A DNA stretch of 64,000 nt, taken from NCBI GenBank assembly GCA_026394015.1, contig JAPKZA010000245.1, positions 31,118 to 95,117 of the forward strand, given 5' to 3'. The stretch comes from Acidobacteriota bacterium. Lineage in GTDB: Bacteria; Acidobacteriota; Terriglobia; Bryobacterales; Bryobacteraceae. Made by a program: the position numbers and the translations under genes. Of this stretch, positions 52,568 through 60,782 are shown one piece after another; the first letter of the stretch is position 1, and every line of letters begins with the position of its first letter. The notes beneath the pieces are model-generated. The model made no database searches and was not told where the DNA came from. It saw only the letters and a program-made list of their open reading frames with translations.

Positions 52568-53710
52568 TTACGACAGAATTCCCTTCGCAATCGTGATCCG
52601 CTGCATATTGCTCGTCCCTTCATAGATCCGACCAATCTTTACATCACGATAATACTTTTCCACCGGCGAGTCTTTCGTAAACCCAATCCCCCCGAAAATC
52701 TCCACCGCCTGCGACGCAATCTCCTCCGCCACCGTCGACGCGTACAACTTCGCCATCGCCGCCTCCGTCACAAAACTCTTCCCCGCCTCGCGCAACCGCG
52801 CCGCGTTGTAAACCATCAACCGCGCCCCTTCCAATTTCATCGCCATCTCCGCCAACTGAAACTGCACCCCCTGAAACTCCGCAATCGGCTTCCCAAACTG
52901 CCGTCGCTGCTTCGCATAGGCCAGCGCGTGTTGATAGGCCCCCCGCGCCAACCCCACCATCTGCCCCCCAATCGCAATCCGCCCCTCGTTCAACGTCTCA
53001 ATCGCAATCTTATAGCCCTTCCCCACCTCGCCCACCACCGCCGACTTATGCACCCGCACCCCGTTCAACACCACCTCCGCCGTCGACGAAGCCCGTATCC
53101 CCATCTTGTCTTCCTTCTTGCCGATCTTCAGCCCCTCACACTCCCGCGGTACCAAAAAGCAAGTAATTCCCTTGTAACCAGCCGCCGAGTCCACCGTCGC
53201 AAACACCAAAAACAGCCCCGCCTCGTGCGCGCTGCTGATCCAAAGCTTCCGCCCGTCCAGCACGTACTCACTCCCCTCAGCCTTTGCCGTCATCGCCAAA
53301 CCAAACGCGTCCGACCCCGAACCCGCCTCCGACAACGCATACGCCCCCACCACGTTCTCATTCAACTTCGGCAACCACTTGGCCTGCTGCGCGTCGCTCC
53401 CAAAACGCAACAGCGCATTCACGACGAGCGTATTCTGCACGTCCACCATCACCGCCACCGCCGGGTCCACCGCCGCGATCTCCTCCACGCACAGCACCGA
53501 CTGGAAAAACGTCCCCCCCGCCCCGCCGTACTCCTCCGGCACCTCCACCCCCATCAACCCCAACTCAAACAGACCCTTCTGAATCTTCGGGTCAAATGTC
53601 GCGCTCTCGTCCATCGCCCGTACCCGGGGCGCAATCTGCTCCCGCGCAAACTGCCGCACCGAACTCTGCAGCAACGCTTCTTCTTCATTCAGGACAGTAA
53701 GAGGAGCCAT
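52568..53710 (-). CDS. Acyl-CoA dehydrogenase
   Basis: The 380-residue flavoenzyme has family blocks YALSEAGSGSDAFGL and LWISSAHEAGLFLVFA, and a C-terminal IYEGTSNMQRITIAKGI with catalytic Glu364. It oxidises an acyl-CoA to the 2,3-enoyl-CoA and passes electrons to ETF. The length fits the short/medium-chain group. The next upstream gene is the Wzt-like ATPase, 9 bases away. Confidence 0.93.
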   Translation of the reverse strand: MAPLTVLNEEEALLQSSVRQFAREQIAPRVRAMDESATFDPKIQKGLFELGLMGVEVPEEYGGAGGTFFQSVLCVEEIAAVDPAVAVMVDVQNTLVVNALLRFGSDAQQAKWLPKLNENVVGAYALSEAGSGSDAFGLAMTAKAEGSEYVLDGRKLWISSAHEAGLFLVFATVDSAAGYKGITCFLVPRECEGLKIGKKEDKMGIRASSTAEVVLNGVRVHKSAVVGEVGKGYKIAIETLNEGRIAIGGQMVGLARGAYQHALAYAKQRRQFGKPIAEFQGVQFQLAEMAMKLEGARLMVYNAARLREAGKSFVTEAAMAKLYASTVAEEIASQAVEIFGGIGFTKDSPVEKYYRDVKIGRIYEGTSNMQRITIAKGILS

Positions 53711-53719
53711 CGCTCCAGT

Positions 53720-54454
53720 CTACCCCTGTCGCGTCAACCGCCCCTCGTACGCCGCCGCCACTTCCCCAATCGGCCCGTCCATCACCAGTTGCCCATGGTC
53801 CAGCCACAGCGCCCGCTCACACAGCAATTGCAGCGTCGGCGAGACGTGCGAGACACAAAGAATCGTCCTACCCTGATTCCGTATCTCGAAAATCTTTTCC
53901 GTGCACTTAGCCTGAAACTTCTGATCCCCAACCGCCAACACCTCGTCGATAATCAAAATTTCCGGGTCCAAATTCACCGCCACCGAAAACGCCAACCGCA
54001 ACATCATCCCGTTTGAGTAAGTCCGCAGCGGCTCTTTGATGAAATCGTCCAGCTCCGAAAACTCCACAATCGAATCGTACAAATCGTGGGCCTGCTTCCG
54101 GCTGAAGCCCAAAAGCGAAGCGTTCAGCAGAATGTTCTCCCGCCCCGTCAAATCCGGATGAAAACCACTGCCCAAATCGAGCAGCGCCGCCGTCCGGCCC
54201 CGCACGTCCAAGGTCCCCGTCGAAGGCGGCACCAACTGCGTCACCAAACTCAGCAGCGTGCTCTTCCCCGCCCCGTTCGCCCCAATCACGGCCACCGACT
54301 CCCCATCCCGAATCGAAAAGCTTACGTCCTTCAAAGCAAAAAACTGCTCCGGATCCGTCTTACCCAGAATGTCTTCCAGGTAGTGCCGTAGCAACTTCTG
54401 TCCACCCGACCGATGGAAAGTCTTGTTGACGTTCTTAAGCTCGATAACTTTCAT
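53720..54454 (-). CDS. ABC-2 transporter ATP-binding protein (Wzt/TagH-like)
   Basis: The 244-residue ATPase has Walker A (GANGAGKST, about 58-66), signature (YSNGMMLRLAFSVAV) and Walker B (EILIIDEVLAVGD). The N-terminal insert before Walker A and the tight variant signature are typical of polysaccharide or teichoic-acid exporters. It lacks the extra C-terminal Wzt carbohydrate-binding domain. Its ATG abuts the stop of the permease gene, with no spacer. Confidence 0.88.
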   Translation of the reverse strand: MKVIELKNVNKTFHRSGGQKLLRHYLEDILGKTDPEQFFALKDVSFSIRDGESVAVIGANGAGKSTLLSLVTQLVPPSTGTLDVRGRTAALLDLGSGFHPDLTGRENILLNASLLGFSRKQAHDLYDSIVEFSELDDFIKEPLRTYSNGMMLRLAFSVAVNLDPEILIIDEVLAVGDQKFQAKCTEKIFEIRNQGRTILCVSHVSPTLQLLCERALWLDHGQLVMDGPIGEVAAAYEGRLTRQG

Positions 54455-55219
54455 TTAGAGATAGTCGAAAAACTGACGCTTCAAACGATGAAAGACATAC
54501 AACCCAAGCGCAAACACCAGCGTAGAACTAAATGTGAGCTTTAGCAACAAGGTCGAACTCGGCGCCGCCCCATCAATCAAAATCGTACGCAAGGCCAGGA
54601 TCAATGCCGACAACGGGTTGAACTGATAGATATTCGCGTAGGACTGCGGAACCGAATGAATCGCATAAAACACCGGCACCATCCAGAACAACAGCGTACA
54701 AGCCGACTCCACCACATACCGCACGTCGCGTATGTAAACATCCAGCGCCGAAGTCATCAACGTCAGCCCGCACACAAACAAAATTTCTACGCCCCACACC
54801 ACTGGCAACCAAAGCCAGTTCCAATTCAAGCCCCGGCCAAACACGAGCACCATCACAAGCAACAACCCAATCTGGATCCCCAAATGCACGCATGTCGAAA
54901 GCACAGTGGCAATCGGCACAATCTCGCGCGGCACCGGCACCCGCTTGATCAGCCCCGCATTATTCGCCACTGAAATCGTCCCGTTCTGCCAAGCTACCGT
55001 GAAAAAATTGAATGGCACCAAGCCGCACAATACGAAAATCGGAAAATTCTCAATCTGGTTATTCGGGAACACCGCCGTAAAAACGAAGGTCAGTGCGCTC
55101 ATCATCACCAGCGGATTCAGCAGCGACCAAAAAACGCCCAGCGACATGTTACGGTACCGGATCTTGAAATCCTTCACGACCAGGTTCTGCAACAAAAATA
55201 GATAATCGCCTTTCCACAT
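54455..55219 (-). CDS. ABC-2 type polysaccharide export permease (Wzm/KpsM-like)
   Basis: The 254-residue permease has six helices. Family-typical blocks are DFKIRYRNMSLGVFWSLLNP and VPREIVPIATVLSTCVHLGI, and the C-terminus ends in YLFHRLKR-type positive residues (LYVFHRLKRQFFDYL). It pairs with the ATPase gene that follows directly. No sugar synthesis genes flank it in this window, so the exported polymer is unknown; the GT2 cassette at 45.5-49.7 kb is a separate unit. Confidence 0.87.
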   Translation of the reverse strand: MWKGDYLFLLQNLVVKDFKIRYRNMSLGVFWSLLNPLVMMSALTFVFTAVFPNNQIENFPIFVLCGLVPFNFFTVAWQNGTISVANNAGLIKRVPVPREIVPIATVLSTCVHLGIQIGLLLVMVLVFGRGLNWNWLWLPVVWGVEILFVCGLTLMTSALDVYIRDVRYVVESACTLLFWMVPVFYAIHSVPQSYANIYQFNPLSALILALRTILIDGAAPSSTLLLKLTFSSTLVFALGLYVFHRLKRQFFDYL

Positions 55220-55236
55220 AAGTGTTTCACCCTACC

Positions 55237-55620
55237 CTACGCGGGAGGACTTCCAATTGTACCCCACCATCGGAGGATGTTGAGTCCCAAAAGCGCCAAG
55301 CCTACCCCCGCCCAGATCCTTCCCGGCACTCGACCCGGGTCCACCGGCCGCTCCGGCCGCACCAAACCCCACCCCAGCCAAGCCACCACCCCCGCCATCA
55401 CCAGCGGCGACAACGGATGGTACCCCAATGCCTTCTCCCACTGCCCGTGCCCCAACGCCGCCATCGCCCGTGTCATCCCGCACAACGGACACACCAACCC
55501 CGTCAAAAACCGAAACGGACAAATCATCAAACGCGGCCCACCCTCCGGCGGATACGCCGCGCAAAACGCTAGCGCCGCCACCGGAGGCCCTACCGCCCAA
55601 ACTCGATCCTGCCACCTCAC
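55237..55620 (-). CDS. DUF2752 membrane protein
   Basis: The 127-residue protein has the family hallmark CPFRFLTGLVCPLCGMTRAM (three Cys, then Thr-Arg) and three or four hydrophobic segments. DUF2752 proteins are small membrane proteins of unknown role. The gene overlaps the zinc-ribbon gene by 4 bases. Confidence 0.87.
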   Translation of the reverse strand: MRWQDRVWAVGPPVAALAFCAAYPPEGGPRLMICPFRFLTGLVCPLCGMTRAMAALGHGQWEKALGYHPLSPLVMAGVVAWLGWGLVRPERPVDPGRVPGRIWAGVGLALLGLNILRWWGTIGSPPA

Positions 55621-56312
55621 CGCGCTTGCTCGATCGTCCTCTGTTCAAACCCAAACACGTCCTGATACGCCGCCACCGTCGAGGCATGAATCACCGGAAA
55701 CGCCACCAACACCCCCACGCAACAAGCCAGCACCCCGCCAATCATCACAAGCACCTGCAGCAACACAAAAACCAAATACCCGCCCCAGTCCTTCTGCGCC
55801 GCCTCAAAGCTCAACTGCATCGCCGGCCAGAAATCCATGCCCTTATCTAAAATCAGCAGGAAGGGAAACTGCAACGCCGCGACCACAAAAAAGCCAGGAA
55901 TCAAACACAAAGCAAAGCCGATACTCCCAAAGATCGAAACCAAAATCCCCGCCACCATCGCCGGCACAAAATAGTTGAACCCCTTGAAGACGTCTCCCAC
56001 CTCCGTCTTCCCCACAAACATCCGCCGCATCATCGCGTACTGAATTCCCAAAATCATCGGCCCCTGCAGAATCAGCGGAATCGCCCCGCTCACCACCAAA
56101 AACAAAAGGGCATGGATCGCAAACATCACCATGTCCAATTTCACCAGCTCCCACCCCTGGCTAATCCACTTCGAGCCCTGCGCCTTGTCCATCCGGATAA
56201 TCGGCATCGCCATCGCCATTGGCGCTTGCCCCGGCATCTCCTGCGGCGCACCGCAAACCGGACAAAAGGGCGCTTGCGGCGCGACTTGAGAACCACATTT
56301 TGCACAAAACAT
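55617..56312 (-). CDS. Zinc-ribbon polytopic membrane protein
   Basis: The 231-residue protein starts with a zinc ribbon (CAKCG ... CPVCG) and has five hydrophobic segments (about 60-80, 85-100, 115-140, 145-160, 185-210). The membrane half resembles DUF975-type or GlpM-like small polytopic proteins, but no family is certain. Operon partner: DUF2752. Confidence 0.78.
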   Translation of the reverse strand: MFCAKCGSQVAPQAPFCPVCGAPQEMPGQAPMAMAMPIIRMDKAQGSKWISQGWELVKLDMVMFAIHALLFLVVSGAIPLILQGPMILGIQYAMMRRMFVGKTEVGDVFKGFNYFVPAMVAGILVSIFGSIGFALCLIPGFFVVAALQFPFLLILDKGMDFWPAMQLSFEAAQKDWGGYLVFVLLQVLVMIGGVLACCVGVLVAFPVIHASTVAAYQDVFGFEQRTIEQAR

Positions 56313-56346
56313 AAGTTGGAAGCCTCGTTATATCCTAATCTCACTG

Positions 56347-56520
56347 ATGCCCAACTGGAAACTCCTCGCCCAAGCCCGCGGAATTGACCTCCCCGCCGAA
56401 GACCTCGAACGCCTCGGCCCCGCCCTCGATTCCCTCGACGCCGCCTTCGCCCCCCTACGCGAACTCGCCCCCCACGAATCCGAACCCATCACCATCTACC
56501 GTCTGGAGCGCATGAAATGA
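56347..56520 (+). CDS. 57-residue GatC/AtzG-like amidase partner
   Basis: This short gene reads MPNWKLLAQARGIDLPAEDL and continues to IYRLERMK. It is mainly helical with an acidic C-terminal stretch, like GatC or AtzG, the small proteins that wrap around amidase subunits. Its TGA overlaps the amidase ATG (ATGA), and the pairing with an amidase supports the call. It is shorter than the usual 90-100 residue GatC. Confidence 0.72.
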   Translation: MPNWKLLAQARGIDLPAEDLERLGPALDSLDAAFAPLRELAPHESEPITIYRLERMK

Positions 56521-57902
56521 CGATCCTAGAAGCCGCCGCCCAACTCCGCGCGAAGTCCACCTCCTCCCGCCAACTCACCGAAACCTGCCTCACCCGCATC
56601 GAAGCGCTCAACCCCCGCCTCAACGCCTTCCTAACGGTCACCGCCGACCACGCCCTCGCCCAAGCCGACCAAGCCGACCGCGAACTCGCCGCCGGCCACT
56701 CCCGCGGCCCCCTCCACGGCATCCCCATCGCCCTCAAAGACGTCTTCGAAACCAAAGGCATCCGCACCACCGTCGGCTCCCTCCTCTTCCAAAACCACAT
56801 CCCCACCGCCGACGCCGCCGTCACCGAAAAACTCGCCGCCGCCGGCTCCGTCCTCCTCGGCAAAACCCACATGCACGAACTCGCCTACGGCGTAACCTCG
56901 TCCAACCCCCACTTCGGCCCCGTCCGCAACCCGTGGAACACCGACTGCATCCCCGGCGGCTCTTCCGGGGGCTCCGGTGCCGCCGTCGCCGCCGACCTCT
57001 GCTTCATGGCCATGGGCAGCGACACCGGCCGCGCCATCCGCATCCCCGCCGCCTTCTGTAACACCGTCGGACTCAAGCCCACCTACGGCCGCGTCTCCCG
57101 CCGAGGCGTCCTCCCCCTCGACTTCTCCCTCGACCACATGGGCCCCCTCACCCGCTCCGTCCGCGACGCCGCCCTCTGCCTCCAAGCCCTCGCCGGCCCC
57201 GACCCCCTCGACGATACCTCCAACCCCGAACCCGTCGACGACTACCTCCCCCTCGCCCAAGTCTCCCTCGCCGGAGTCCGCATCGGCGTCCCCGAAAACT
57301 ACTACTTCGACCAAGTCGATCCCGCCGTCCAGTCCTCCGTCCGCAAGATGGTCCAACTCGCCGCCGGCCTCGGTGCCAAGGTCGAAGTCATCCGCGTCCC
57401 CGACATCGCCGCGATGAATGCCACCGCCCGCATCATCCTCCTCTCGGAAGCCTCCGCCACCATGGAGCGTTTCCAACACCGCCGCCTCGAAATCGGCCCC
57501 GATGTCCGCGCCCTCCTCGACCAAGGCCGCTTCCTCGCCGCCACCGACTACGTCAACGCGCAACGCGCCCGCCGCGTCTTCCGCGATCAGTTCCTCGAAC
57601 TCTTCCGCCGCGTCGACGTCATCTTCACCCCCGCCGCCCCCACCGCCGCCGCCCCCATCGGCCAAACCACCGTCCGCATCAATGACCAGGAAGAAGACGT
57701 GCGCCTAGCCTCCACCCGCTTCGCCCGCGCCATCAACCTCCTCGGCTTCCCCGCCCTCTCCATGCCCTGCGGCTTCGACGCCAACCGCATGCCCCTCGGC
57801 CTTCAAATCATCGCCGCCCCCTTCGAAGAGCGCCAACTCCTAGCCGTCGCCGCCGCCCTCGAAGACGAAACCGACTTCCACAAACAGTCCCCACCGCTCT
57901 AA
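56517..57902 (+). CDS. Amidase-signature protein lacking the nucleophilic serine
   Basis: The 461-residue protein has the amidase signature fold with Lys74 (GIPIALKDVFE) and cis-Ser149 (GGSSGGSGAAVAADL). The family nucleophile is the Ser of TGGSIR, 24 residues after the cis-Ser; here the stretch reads SDTGRAIRIPAA, giving Ala173. Lys and cis-Ser are kept, so the change is specific. Hydrolysis is therefore unlikely unless another residue substitutes. Family members act on amides, including GatA and AtzF; the partner upstream is GatC-like. It could be a non-catalytic scaffold or binding subunit. Its stop shares 4 bases with the convergent gene. Confidence 0.83.
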   Translation: MTILEAAAQLRAKSTSSRQLTETCLTRIEALNPRLNAFLTVTADHALAQADQADRELAAGHSRGPLHGIPIALKDVFETKGIRTTVGSLLFQNHIPTADAAVTEKLAAAGSVLLGKTHMHELAYGVTSSNPHFGPVRNPWNTDCIPGGSSGGSGAAVAADLCFMAMGSDTGRAIRIPAAFCNTVGLKPTYGRVSRRGVLPLDFSLDHMGPLTRSVRDAALCLQALAGPDPLDDTSNPEPVDDYLPLAQVSLAGVRIGVPENYYFDQVDPAVQSSVRKMVQLAAGLGAKVEVIRVPDIAAMNATARIILLSEASATMERFQHRRLEIGPDVRALLDQGRFLAATDYVNAQRARRVFRDQFLELFRRVDVIFTPAAPTAAAPIGQTTVRINDQEEDVRLASTRFARAINLLGFPALSMPCGFDANRMPLGLQIIAAPFEERQLLAVAAALEDETDFHKQSPPL

Positions 57903-58318
57903 CCGTGCTCCTCCGTGCACCCGGGGAAGGCCGTCAAATGGACCCCTCCCCGGTACCCCAACCAATCCCGCTGCCCCTCCTCGCTCAACGCATACGCCTC
58001 AATCGCCGCCCGCTTCGCCACCCCGAAAAACCGTTCCAACTCCGTGCCCGGCGAAAGCTCATTAGCCGCCAACTCCCCCATCGGCCGCTTCCCGTTCATC
58101 CACTCCCCCACCCCCCGTTTCCAAGCCTCCACATCGCCCACCCCATGCGCCAGCCCCAGGTCGATATACCGCATCACCCGCGCCCCCTTCGCCCCCGGGA
58201 CAAGCAACTCCACAAACTCCTCCGCCGCCCCAAACTCCGCCGCCGTCAAGGCCCGCGGCACATAGTCCACCGCCGCCAGCAAAGCGCCTAACGAAACGAA
58301 CTCTCTCCGATCCAGCAT
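57899..58318 (-). CDS. Gluconate 2-dehydrogenase subunit 3-like protein
   Basis: The 139-residue protein has a twin-arginine-type leader (LDRREFVSLGALLAAVDYV) and the helical subunit-3 pattern (LTAAEFGAAEEFVELLVPGA; RFFGVAKRAAIEAYALSEEG; LGYRGGVHLTAFPGC). It should be the small subunit carrying the GMC flavoprotein across or anchoring it. Its ATG overlaps the large-subunit stop (TAATG). Confidence 0.85.
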   Translation of the reverse strand: MLDRREFVSLGALLAAVDYVPRALTAAEFGAAEEFVELLVPGAKGARVMRYIDLGLAHGVGDVEAWKRGVGEWMNGKRPMGELAANELSPGTELERFFGVAKRAAIEAYALSEEGQRDWLGYRGGVHLTAFPGCTEEHG

Positions 58319-59928
58319 TACAACTCCCCCCGTCGAGCCCGCCCCGCCAACCTCTCCGCCATCCGCCAAGACAGCGCAATATTCGTCAGGGTCGGGTTCT
58401 TCTCCGGGTAAGCCGGAAACACACTAGCATCCCCAATGAAAAGGTTCGCCACATCATGGCAACGCCCCTCCAAATCCACGACACTCGTCTTCTTATCCGT
58501 CCCCATCCGAGCCGTCCCCACCCAATGATTCGAATCGATCACCAGGTTCTCCCGCGTCGCCTTCCCCGGCGACGAATGCACCGTCCCCCCGCCGAGCTGA
58601 ATAATCTCCTCGCAAGTCTCAATCACATCATCCGCCATCGCCAAATCCGAATCGTCATAGTGCAAATGCACCCGCGGCAGCGGCATCCCCAACGCGTCTC
58701 TCTTCACCGGATCCAAGTCCACAAACTTGTTCTTCGACACGAGCAACATCCCCTGCATATTCATCCCCGCATGAGTCACATTCCAATCCTTCAACTGCGC
58801 CTTCATGCTCTCCCCAAACCCCGGAGCCCACTTAATCGCCATCTTCTTCGGATGCACCCCCGCCCCGCACTGCACCTGATACGTCCCCTCAAATTTCTTC
58901 GCCTTATCCCGCCAATACATCCCCGACAGCATGCTGTGATAGTAATCCCACCCGTCATCGTTCGATGCATCCCGCCCCCGCACCTGCGGAAACAAACCCA
59001 CCACCGTCAGCCCAAAATGCGACGTCAAATTCCGCCCCACCTGCCCACTCGAATTCGCCAACCCCTGCGCCAGCAGCAACCGCGCCGTCTCCACCGTACT
59101 GCAAGCCAACACCAGCGCCTTACACCGAATCTCCTCCCGGCTGCCGTCCGCCCTCACAATCTCCACCCCCTCCGCCCGCGCCCCATCTTTGCTCATCAAA
59201 ACCCGCACCACCGTCGACTGCAAAAACACCGTCAACCGCCCCGTCTTCATCGCCATCGGAATCGGCGTATTCGCCGACGTGTACTTCGAATCCACCTCGC
59301 ACCCTGCCATGCAGTGCCCGCAAAAATGGCACGTCGCCCGCGGCACCGCCCCGCCCTTGCTCGGCATGGCTTTCCGAATCCCTACAAACGCCGCCTCCCG
59401 ATGCTTGCCCCGCAGCTTCGCCACCCCTTTCCCTAACATCCTCTCGCTACACCGCATCGGCACCCCCGGCAAAAACTCCCCGTCCGGCATGTTCCACAAC
59501 CCATCCCGAAACCCCGAAACGCCCATCATCCGCTCCGCCCGCGCATAGTACGGCGCCACTTCGTCATACCCAATCGGCCACTGCGCAAAATCCCCCGGCC
59601 CGAACCGCAGCGTATGCCCCGCCCAGCACAGCGAACGGCCCCCCAGCGCCTTCAACAGCCCATGCCGAGGGTTATCCCCGACTCCCACGAAATGGTCCTT
59701 CTCCTGGTAGTCCGTCACCTTCCAATGCGGCGTCTTGAACCCCGCCGCCAACCGCTTCTCCCAGTCCTTATGCGCCGACCCATGGCCGTTATAATCCTTC
59801 CCTGGAATCATCCGCCGACCCGCCTCCACCAGTCCCACCTTCAGCCCCTGCTGACACAGCGCGTAGGTCGCAATCCCGCCCCCCGGCCCACTCCCCACCA
59901 CGACGACATCCAAAATCTCTTTCGCCAT
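58318..59928 (-). CDS. GMC-family dehydrogenase, large subunit
   Basis: The 536-residue flavoprotein has the FAD loop (VVVVGSGPGGGIATYALCQQ), a Cys cluster (CHFCGHCMAGCEVDSKYTS) and the GMC C-terminal region (NHWVGTARMGTDKKTSVVDL; LFIGDASVFPAYPEKNPTLT). With the subunit-3 partner it should form a periplasmic sugar or polyol dehydrogenase passing electrons to a cytochrome, not seen here. The N-terminal ATG 59928 is the reverse complement neighbour of the divergent TfoX gene start. Confidence 0.9.
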   Translation of the reverse strand: MAKEILDVVVVGSGPGGGIATYALCQQGLKVGLVEAGRRMIPGKDYNGHGSAHKDWEKRLAAGFKTPHWKVTDYQEKDHFVGVGDNPRHGLLKALGGRSLCWAGHTLRFGPGDFAQWPIGYDEVAPYYARAERMMGVSGFRDGLWNMPDGEFLPGVPMRCSERMLGKGVAKLRGKHREAAFVGIRKAMPSKGGAVPRATCHFCGHCMAGCEVDSKYTSANTPIPMAMKTGRLTVFLQSTVVRVLMSKDGARAEGVEIVRADGSREEIRCKALVLACSTVETARLLLAQGLANSSGQVGRNLTSHFGLTVVGLFPQVRGRDASNDDGWDYYHSMLSGMYWRDKAKKFEGTYQVQCGAGVHPKKMAIKWAPGFGESMKAQLKDWNVTHAGMNMQGMLLVSKNKFVDLDPVKRDALGMPLPRVHLHYDDSDLAMADDVIETCEEIIQLGGGTVHSSPGKATRENLVIDSNHWVGTARMGTDKKTSVVDLEGRCHDVANLFIGDASVFPAYPEKNPTLTNIALSWRMAERLAGRARRGEL

Positions 59929-59944
59929 GCCCGATACTGTATCA

Positions 59945-60265
59945 ATGCCCCCGCCCGACCGCTTCGTCGAGTTCTGCATCGAACAATTCTCCCCGCTCGG
60001 CCGCATCACCTCCCGCTACATGTTTGGCGGCTGGTGCCTCTACTGCGACGGCGACGTCTTCGCCTTAGTCGCCGACGGAGCCGTCTATCTCAAAGGCGAG
60101 TCCCCCGGACGCGCCCCCTTCAAGCCCTTCCCCAACAAAGAGCTAACCATGAAATACTTCGCCGCGCCCCCCGAAATCTTCGAAGACTCGGACGTGATGC
60201 ACCATTGGTGCGGGCAAGCCATCGCCGCCGCCCGCACCAAACCCAAGAAGCCTAAGACATCCTAG
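59945..60265 (+). CDS. TfoX N-terminal domain protein
   Basis: The protein (about 106 residues from ATG 59945, or 112 from ATG 59927) has the TfoX N-terminal fold (FCIEQFSPLGRITSRYMFGG; FALVADGAVYLKGES). TfoX N-terminal proteins are short standalone factors, some linked to competence gene control, others of unknown role. No DNA-binding C-terminal domain is present. The 3' end overlaps the convergent YiaAB gene by 14 bases. Confidence 0.85.
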   Translation: MPPPDRFVEFCIEQFSPLGRITSRYMFGGWCLYCDGDVFALVADGAVYLKGESPGRAPFKPFPNKELTMKYFAAPPEIFEDSDVMHHWCGQAIAAARTKPKKPKTS

Positions 60266-60677
60266 GCGGAGCCATCTGCTCCGTGTGCATCGCTAAGTCG
60301 CGAACGTTCTTCTGCACCGCCACCCCACCGAAAAGCGCCAGCAAAAACGACATCGCATAGAAGCCCTTTTCGCTCGAAGTCAACGTCGCGTTCCACAGGC
60401 CAATCGTCAGCAACAGCATACACAAGCCCACCGAAATCCAACAAAGGCCAAAATAAAGCGCCGAAACGCGAATCCCTTCCAATCGGTCCCGCACCGATTT
60501 CTGCAGCGAAACCGCCGCAAACAACCCATACATCAGGATCGTGAAGTAATAGCCCTTCTCATTCAAGGGCATCTCCGCGTTCCATAGCCCGATCGAAAAC
60601 GAGCCCATCCCGACCATCAAGGCCAACCAGGATGCGCCAATAAACGCCGCTGTCGGTTTCTGTACCTGAAAACTCAT
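60252..60677 (-). CDS. YiaA/YiaB-type inner-membrane protein
   Basis: The 141-residue protein has four helices in two repeated pairs. Each pair ends with a KGYY/KGFY-type block (EMPLNEKGYYFTILMYGLF; TLTSSEKGFYAMSFLLALF), the hallmark of the YiaAB family. It is an inner-membrane protein of unknown function. A GGAGG ribosome site precedes ATG 60677. Confidence 0.88.
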   Translation of the reverse strand: MSFQVQKPTAAFIGASWLALMVGMGSFSIGLWNAEMPLNEKGYYFTILMYGLFAAVSLQKSVRDRLEGIRVSALYFGLCWISVGLCMLLLTIGLWNATLTSSEKGFYAMSFLLALFGGVAVQKNVRDLAMHTEQMAPPRMS

Positions 60678-60782
60678 ATTTGTCCTCCCGTGTATACTCT
60701 CACAAACCAATGGGCGCATTTACATCCCCATTCTGCTCACGGTAAACTCAAATCCTTCATCGGGCCCACTAACCTCACGCTC

